Shown: positions 59,529 to 64,000 of the stretch, piece after piece
Layout of the letters: each line of letters begins with the position of its first letter
How positions within the stretch are numbered: the first letter of the stretch is position 1
Source of the DNA: Pseudomonas sp. v388
GTDB taxonomy: Bacteria; Pseudomonadota; Gammaproteobacteria; Pseudomonadales; Pseudomonadaceae
DNA: 64,000 bases
Reading direction: 5' to 3'
NCBI RefSeq assembly: GCF_003935425.1
Contig: NZ_RHQN01000009.1
Span: 245,531-309,530, forward strand
The notes under the pieces: generated by a model
What the model was told of the DNA's origin: nothing
Databases searched by the model: none
What the model saw: the letters and a program-made list of their open reading frames with translations, nothing else
Made by a program: the position numbers and the translations under genes

Positions 59529-61808
59529 TCAATGGCCTTTGACTGAGCCGGGATTGATCATGCGCGACAGGCCCAGGTTTTTCAGGGCCAGTTGCAGCGA
59601 ACTGCTGATGACCTGCGGGTTGTCGTTGGTCATCAATTGCGCCAGCAGTTCCTTGGCCTTGCTCAGGTTGATCTGGCGCAGCATCCACTTGACCTTGGGC
59701 AGGTTGGTGGCGTTCATCGAGAGGCTGTCGAACCCCATCGCCATCAGCAGCACCGCTGCCGCCGGATCACCCGCCATCTCACCGCAGATACTGACCGGCT
59801 TGCCCTCGGCATGGGCATCGCGCACGACACTTTGCAGGGCTTGCAGCACAGCCGGATGCAGATAATCGTAGAGATCGGCGACACGTGGGTTGTTGCGGTC
59901 CACGGCCAGCAAGTATTGGGTCAGGTCGTTGGAGCCCACCGACAGAAAGTCCACCTGCCGCGCCAGGTCGCGGGTCTGGTAGACCGCAGCCGGGATTTCG
60001 ATCATCACGCCCACCGGCGGCATCGGCACGTCGGTGCCTTCGTCGCGCACTTCGCCCCAGGCCCGGTGAATGAGGTGCAACGCCTCTTCCACTTCGTGGG
60101 TGCTGGAAATCATCGGCAACAAAATGCGCAGATTATTCAGACCTTCGCTGGCCTTGAGCATGGCGCGGGTCTGGACCAGGAAGATTTCCGGATGGTCGAG
60201 GGTCACGCGAATACCGCGCCAGCCCAGGAATGGGTTTTCTTCCTTGATCGGGAAATAGGACAGCGCCTTGTCGCCACCGATATCCAGGCTGCGCATGGTC
60301 ACCGGCAGCGGGTGGAACGCGGCCAATTGTTCACGGTAGATCGCCAGCTGTTCCTTTTCGCTCGGAAACCGCTGGTTGATCATGAACGGCACTTCGGTGC
60401 GGTACAGGCCGACCCCTTCCGCGCCGCGCTGCTGGGCGCGGGCCACATCGGCCAGCAAGCCGGTGTTGACCCACAGCGGCATGCGATGCCCGTCCAGCGT
60501 CACGCACGGCAGTTCGCGCAGGGCATCCAGCCCCTGGGAGAGCTGACGCTCTTCTTCCACGACCTTGGTGAACTGCTTGCGCATGATGTCGCTGGGGTTG
60601 GTGAAGACTTCACCGTGATAACCGTCGACGATCAGGTCGATGCCATCGACCTTAGAGTAAGGGAAGTCGACCAGGCCCATGACCGTAGGGATACCCATGG
60701 CCCGGGCCAGGATCGCGACGTGGGAGTTGCCCGAACCCAGGACCGACACCAGACCGACCAGCTTGCCTTCCGGCACTTCGCCGAGCATCGCGGGGGAAAG
60801 TTCTTCGCTGACCAGAATGGTGTTGTCCGGATAGACCAGCGCCTGCTGCCGCTCTTCCTGCAGATACGCCAGCAGTCGGCGGCCCAGATCCTTGACGTCC
60901 GAGGCACGTTCGCGCAGGTAGGCGTCGTCCATCAGTTCGAAACGTTTGACGTGTTCGTTGACCACCGAGCGCAGTGCGCCCTGTGCCCACTGGCCGGTCT
61001 TGATGACGTTGGTGACTTCGCTGCCCAGCGACGCATCGTCGAGCATCATCAGGTAAACATCGAACAGCGCGCGCTCTTCGGGGCGCAACTGCGTGGCCAG
61101 CTTGGCCGACAGGGTGCGCATGTCACTGCGCACACCTTCCAGCGCGTTCTGGAACAGCGCCAGCTCGGCATCGATATCGTGGACGGTCTTGTCCGGCACC
61201 ACTTCAAGATCGGCGGGTGGCAGCATGACCACCGCGACACCGACCGCCGCGCCCGGCGAACCGGGCACACCCACGAACTTGGCTTCCTGGATGCCCTTGC
61301 CCTGGCGACCCAGACCGCGGATCGAGCCGGTGGCTTCGGCGTGGGCAATGACGCCCGCCAGTTGCGCGCTCATGGTGACCAGGAAGGCTTCTTCGCCTTC
61401 GTCGAACTGGCGCCGCTCCTTCTGCTGGATGACCAGTACGCCCACCACACGACGGTGGTGAATGATCGGTGTGCCCAGGAAGGATGCATAGCGCTCTTCG
61501 CCGGTTTCGGCAAAGTAGCGATAACGGGGGTGATCTGCGGCGTGTTCGAGGTTGAGGGGTTCTTCGCGGGTACCGACCAGGCCGACCAGGCCTTCGTTCG
61601 GCGCCATGCTAACCTTGCCGATGGAGCGCTTGTTCAAGCCCTCCGACGCCATCAGCACGAAACGGTTGGTTTCCGGGTCGAGCAGGTACACCGAGCAGAC
61701 CTGACTGCCCATGGCCTCCTTTACACGCAGCACAATAATGCCCAACGCCGCCTTCAGATCCTTGGCGGAGTTAACTTCCTGGACGATCTTGCGCAGCGTA
61801 TTGAGCAT
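59529..61808 (-). CDS. ptsP: Phosphoenolpyruvate phosphotransferase of the nitrogen PTS (EI-Ntr)
   Basis: The 759-residue enzyme takes phosphate from PEP and passes it to NPr in the nitrogen-related PTS that controls nitrogen, potassium and storage-polymer metabolism. An N-terminal GAF domain (about 1-155) is followed by the enzyme I part. The phosphorylated His is H363 in GSGNSHVAILARAMG, the PEP-binding segment shows GLYRTEVPFM, and VSICGEMAGD carries the C-terminal active Cys. The rppH gene lies 21 bases upstream, an arrangement also known from enterobacteria. The gene ends 26 bases from the convergent Mpo1-like gene. Confidence 0.96.
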   Translation of the reverse strand: MLNTLRKIVQEVNSAKDLKAALGIIVLRVKEAMGSQVCSVYLLDPETNRFVLMASEGLNKRSIGKVSMAPNEGLVGLVGTREEPLNLEHAADHPRYRYFAETGEERYASFLGTPIIHHRRVVGVLVIQQKERRQFDEGEEAFLVTMSAQLAGVIAHAEATGSIRGLGRQGKGIQEAKFVGVPGSPGAAVGVAVVMLPPADLEVVPDKTVHDIDAELALFQNALEGVRSDMRTLSAKLATQLRPEERALFDVYLMMLDDASLGSEVTNVIKTGQWAQGALRSVVNEHVKRFELMDDAYLRERASDVKDLGRRLLAYLQEERQQALVYPDNTILVSEELSPAMLGEVPEGKLVGLVSVLGSGNSHVAILARAMGIPTVMGLVDFPYSKVDGIDLIVDGYHGEVFTNPSDIMRKQFTKVVEEERQLSQGLDALRELPCVTLDGHRMPLWVNTGLLADVARAQQRGAEGVGLYRTEVPFMINQRFPSEKEQLAIYREQLAAFHPLPVTMRSLDIGGDKALSYFPIKEENPFLGWRGIRVTLDHPEIFLVQTRAMLKASEGLNNLRILLPMISSTHEVEEALHLIHRAWGEVRDEGTDVPMPPVGVMIEIPAAVYQTRDLARQVDFLSVGSNDLTQYLLAVDRNNPRVADLYDYLHPAVLQALQSVVRDAHAEGKPVSICGEMAGDPAAAVLLMAMGFDSLSMNATNLPKVKWMLRQINLSKAKELLAQLMTNDNPQVISSSLQLALKNLGLSRMINPGSVKGH

Positions 61809-61829
61809 GGCTCGGGGTCGAACTCCGTG

Positions 61830-62309
61830 TCAGTCGCGCGATAACAGGCGCGGGGCAAGCTCTTTGAGTGCGCGTCGATACACCTCGCGCTTGAATGTCA
61901 CCACCTGGCCTAGCGGATACCAATAGCTGACCCAGCGCCAGCCATCGAACTCCGGTTTCCCGGTCAAATCCATCCGCACCCGCTGCTCGTTGGAGATCAG
62001 GCGCAGGAGAAACCATTTCTGCTTTTGGCCGATGCACAGCGGTTGGCTATGAGTGCGGACCAGTCGTTGCGGCAGACGATAGCGCAGCCAGCCCCGGGTA
62101 CAGGCGAGGATCTGCACGTCATGTCGTTCGAGCCCGACTTCTTCGTTCAGCTCACGGTAAAGCGCGTCTTCCGGCGTCTCCTGGGGGTTGATACCACCTT
62201 GTGGAAACTGCCAGGCATCTTGGTTAATACGCCGAGCCCATAGGACCTGACCAGCATCGTTCGTCAGAATAATCCCGACATTAGGACGGAAACCATCGGG
62301 GTCGATCAC
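61830..62309 (-). CDS. rppH: RNA pyrophosphohydrolase
   Basis: RppH removes pyrophosphate from 5' triphosphorylated mRNA, which opens it to RNase E. The GTG at 62309 ([13 protein letters not shown]) has GAGG 8 bases before it and gives the normal 159 residues. The open frame reaches an ATG at 62351, but this adds 14 residues not typical of the family. The Nudix box is [17 protein letters not shown] followed by NEEVGLE. It is co-transcribed with ptsP and divergent from the HAD phosphatase gene. Confidence 0.96.
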   Translation of the reverse strand: MIDPDGFRPNVGIILTNDAGQVLWARRINQDAWQFPQGGINPQETPEDALYRELNEEVGLERHDVQILACTRGWLRYRLPQRLVRTHSQPLCIGQKQKWFLLRLISNEQRVRMDLTGKPEFDGWRWVSYWYPLGQVVTFKREVYRRALKELAPRLLSRD

Positions 62310-62451
62310 GGCAACAACCTCGCAAACGCATGTCGCCGCATTGTTCCACAAAGGCGATCAAACCAGCAACGAGGCTTCGCACCTTATGTGAAGACTTGTG
62401 AAAACCTCGTATTCTTCACGCCTTTCTTCAAATAATTCAGCGAGTAACCGC

Positions 62452-63108
62452 ATGCGTCTGGCTTTATTCGACCTCGACAACACGCTTCTGGGCGGCGACA
62501 GCGATCACGCCTGGGGTGATTACCTGTGCGAACGCGGCATTCTGGATACCGCGACCTACAAGACCCGTAACGACGAGTTCTACCAGGACTACCTGGCCGG
62601 CACGTTGAACCTGACCGATTACCTGAATTTCACCCTGGAAATCCTGGGCCGTACCGAAATGGCCCGGCTCGATGAGTGGCACCGCGACTTCATGCGTGAC
62701 TGCATCGAACCGATCATCCTGCCCAAGGCGCTGGAGTTGATCGACAAGCATCGCCGGGCCGGCGACAAGCTGGTGGTGATCACCGCCACCAATCGTTTCG
62801 TCACCGCGCCTATCGTCGAGCGCCTGGGCATCGATACCCTGCTGGCGACCGAATGCGAGATGATCGACGGGCGTTATAGCGGCAAGACCACAGGCGTACC
62901 CTGCTTCCGTGAAGGCAAAGTGACGCGCTTGCAGATGTGGCTGGAAGACAATGGCTTGAATCTGGAAGACAGCTATTTCTATAGCGACTCGATGAACGAC
63001 CTGCCCTTGCTGGAGCAGGTCGCCAACCCGGTGGCGGTCGATCCCGACCCGAAACTGCGCGCCGAGGCCGAGCGCCGTGGCTGGCCGGTCATCACCCTGC
63101 GGGCGTAA
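62452..63108 (+). CDS. HAD-superfamily phosphatase, SerB-like (subfamily IB)
   Basis: A 218-residue hydrolase. Motif I is [19 protein letters not shown] with nucleophile and acid Asp, motif II is VVITATNRF, the Lys of motif III is in [10 protein letters not shown], and motif IV is [14 protein letters not shown]. The cap ([20 protein letters not shown]) fits the IB group that includes phosphoserine and phosphocholine phosphatases. Start is the ATG at 62452; a longer frame from 62398 is antisense-facing leader. Often annotated as histidinol-phosphatase or SerB-like; substrate unproven. Confidence 0.88.
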   Translation: MRLALFDLDNTLLGGDSDHAWGDYLCERGILDTATYKTRNDEFYQDYLAGTLNLTDYLNFTLEILGRTEMARLDEWHRDFMRDCIEPIILPKALELIDKHRRAGDKLVVITATNRFVTAPIVERLGIDTLLATECEMIDGRYSGKTTGVPCFREGKVTRLQMWLEDNGLNLEDSYFYSDSMNDLPLLEQVANPVAVDPDPKLRAEAERRGWPVITLRA

Positions 63109-63114
63109 TGCGGT

Positions 63115-63543
63115 TCAGGCCGGTTTGAAGCCCATCAGGCCGGCCATCGCCACGAAGCACACGGCACTGACAACCGCCAGCGCCAGGGTGAATCGGGCGT
63201 TGCCCGTGGTGGCGCCGATTCGCAGCCGGTTGAGCCTGATCACCAGCCAGACCCAGCTGAAAATCGCGACGGTGTAGATCAGGCTGCTGCCCAGAACCCA
63301 CGTCTGGCCCAGCGACAGGCCGGTCAGATGCACCAGCCACCAGCCGCTGAACGGCAGAATCGCCAGGCATACCGCCATCAATACCCAGGCGAACAGCAAG
63401 GGCCGATAAAGCAATCGGTTCTGCACCTTCGTGTCCCCTTCCAGCCGAACCTTGATAAACCCACCGGCCAGACTGAGTCCGCTCAGCAGCAACAGCACCA
63501 TGGCGGCAATGTGAAGGGTGTTCAGCGCGGTGACGTATTCCAT
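63115..63543 (-). CDS. DUF2269 family membrane protein
   Basis: A 142-residue protein with four hydrophobic segments (LHIAAMVLLLLSGLSLAGGF, LLFAWVLMAVCLAILPFSGW, SSLIYTVAIFSWVWLVIRL and ALAVVSAVCFVAMAGLMGF). The pattern is that of the DUF2269/integral membrane family of unknown function. The ATG at 63543 follows GAGAGGA at some distance. It is convergent with the HAD gene, 6 bases apart, and downstream of ilvA on the same strand with a repeat between them. Confidence 0.83.
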   Translation of the reverse strand: MEYVTALNTLHIAAMVLLLLSGLSLAGGFIKVRLEGDTKVQNRLLYRPLLFAWVLMAVCLAILPFSGWWLVHLTGLSLGQTWVLGSSLIYTVAIFSWVWLVIRLNRLRIGATTGNARFTLALAVVSAVCFVAMAGLMGFKPA

Positions 63544-63600
63544 CCGCGGTAATCCTCTCGATTTGAGCAATGTTGAGTTTAGGCCAAGCCCCACAGCACC

Positions 63601-63631
63601 TGTAGGAGCGCCGCCCGGTCCGCTCCCCACA
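63601..63631. repeat. 30-base repeat, copy 2 (inverted relative to copy 1)
   Basis: TGTAGGAGCGCCGCCCGGTC then CGCTCCCCACA is the reverse complement of the element at 54146-54175 with three differences. It lies between ilvA and the DUF2269 gene. Confidence 0.7.
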
Positions 63632-63640
63632 ATTGCGTGG

Positions 63641-64000
63641 TCACCCCAAAAACAGCCGATACGCCGGGTTATGGGTTTCGTCCCAATGCGGGTAGCCGAT
63701 TTCGTCCAGCGCCTGGCCGACCAGATGCCGTTCTTCTTCGGGCACCACCAGCCCGGCCACCACCCGACCATCCGCCGCGCCATGGTTGCGGTAGTGGAAC
63801 ATCGAGATGGTCCAGCGCCCGCCCAGTTTGTTGAGGAAGTTGAACAGCGCACCCGGTCGTTCGGGGAATTCGAAGCGCAGCACCACTTCATCGTTTACCC
63901 GCTCGGCATGCCCGCCGACCATATGGCGGATGTGCAGCTTGGCCAGCTCGTTGTCGGTCAGGTCCAGCACCGGGAAACCCTGAGCCGTGAGGCTGGCAAT
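63641..64000 (-). CDS. ilvA: Threonine dehydratase, 3' part only (cut by right window edge)
   Basis: The frame is open to the last base of the window, so only the C-terminal 119 residues are present. FPVLDLTDNELAKLHIRHMV with GGHAERVNDEVVLRFEFPER and PGALFNFLNKLGGRWTISMF is the second ACT-like regulatory subdomain of biosynthetic IlvA, which binds isoleucine and valine; the end is NPAYRLFLG. The enzyme deaminates threonine to 2-oxobutanoate at the head of isoleucine synthesis. The catalytic PLP domain lies outside the window. Confidence 0.93.
   Translation of the reverse strand: MASLTAQGFPVLDLTDNELAKLHIRHMVGGHAERVNDEVVLRFEFPERPGALFNFLNKLGGRWTISMFHYRNHGAADGRVVAGLVVPEEERHLVGQALDEIGYPHWDETHNPAYRLFLG

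Noticed and set aside
59592-61844. 750-codon open frame on the plus strand opposite ptsP
   Set aside because: Antisense shadow of a strongly conserved enzyme; composition is Gln/His/Arg-rich and no domain is visible.
1-64000. CRISPR arrays, rRNA or tRNA genes, insertion sequences
   Set aside because: No regularly spaced direct repeats, no rRNA or tRNA-like stretches and no transposase or integrase gene were found on reading the sequence. Only dispersed REP elements occur.

Overview
The window looks like chromosomal DNA of a Pseudomonas, probably of the P. syringae/P. fluorescens lineage. The gene content supports this: ilvD, folA, typA, thiI, glnA, ntrBC, rppH-ptsP and ilvA in a typical Pseudomonas setting, short GC-rich extragenic palindromes, and strongly GC-biased third codon positions. 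The genus call is inference from gene content; there is no rRNA or tRNA gene in the window.

Layout. 1-1848: the tail of a lower-GC accessory operon, with an AurF-type diiron N-oxygenase cut by the left edge and a Bcr-type exporter. 2300-18889: mostly core metabolism, with ilvD, folA, a DUF2868/DUF3482 membrane-GTPase pair, a Cys-cluster protein, typA, thiI and the nitrogen-control block. In that block glnA has a clear sigma-54 promoter with two NtrC-type sites. It is followed by a secreted chorismate mutase, a cupin lipoprotein, two DUF4124 proteins and ntrBC.

18971-41078: largely an organosulfur uptake and utilisation region. It holds a minus-strand operon (TonB receptor, flavin monooxygenase, orphan substrate-binding protein, aldo/keto reductase) opposite a LacI regulator, with a perfect palindrome between them. 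Next come betT with a BetI-type operator, a cysteine module (serine acetyltransferase, D-cysteine desulfhydrase, cystine ABC transporter), a two-domain hypothetical protein, and an operon of two SfnB-like oxidoreductases, a DmoA-like monooxygenase and MetQ-MetN-MetI.

41125-49991: a methyltransferase, a small beta-rich protein, a TriABC-like RND efflux operon, a lone AAA ATPase and an orphan Rhs-core protein. 50178-56791: sulfur again, with a TauD-family dioxygenase plus sulfonate-type ABC transporter, a second MetQ and an input-domain-less sigma-54 activator with degenerate key motifs. 57174-64000: an AraC regulator, a Crp/Fnr regulator, an Mpo1-like protein, the rppH-ptsP operon, a HAD phosphatase, a DUF2269 protein and the 3' end of ilvA.

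Together the sulfur genes could take in sulfonates, thioethers and cystine, oxidise or desulfurise them with FMN-dependent and alpha-ketoglutarate-dependent enzymes, and feed cysteine synthesis. Substrates are inferred from families, not shown by the sequence.
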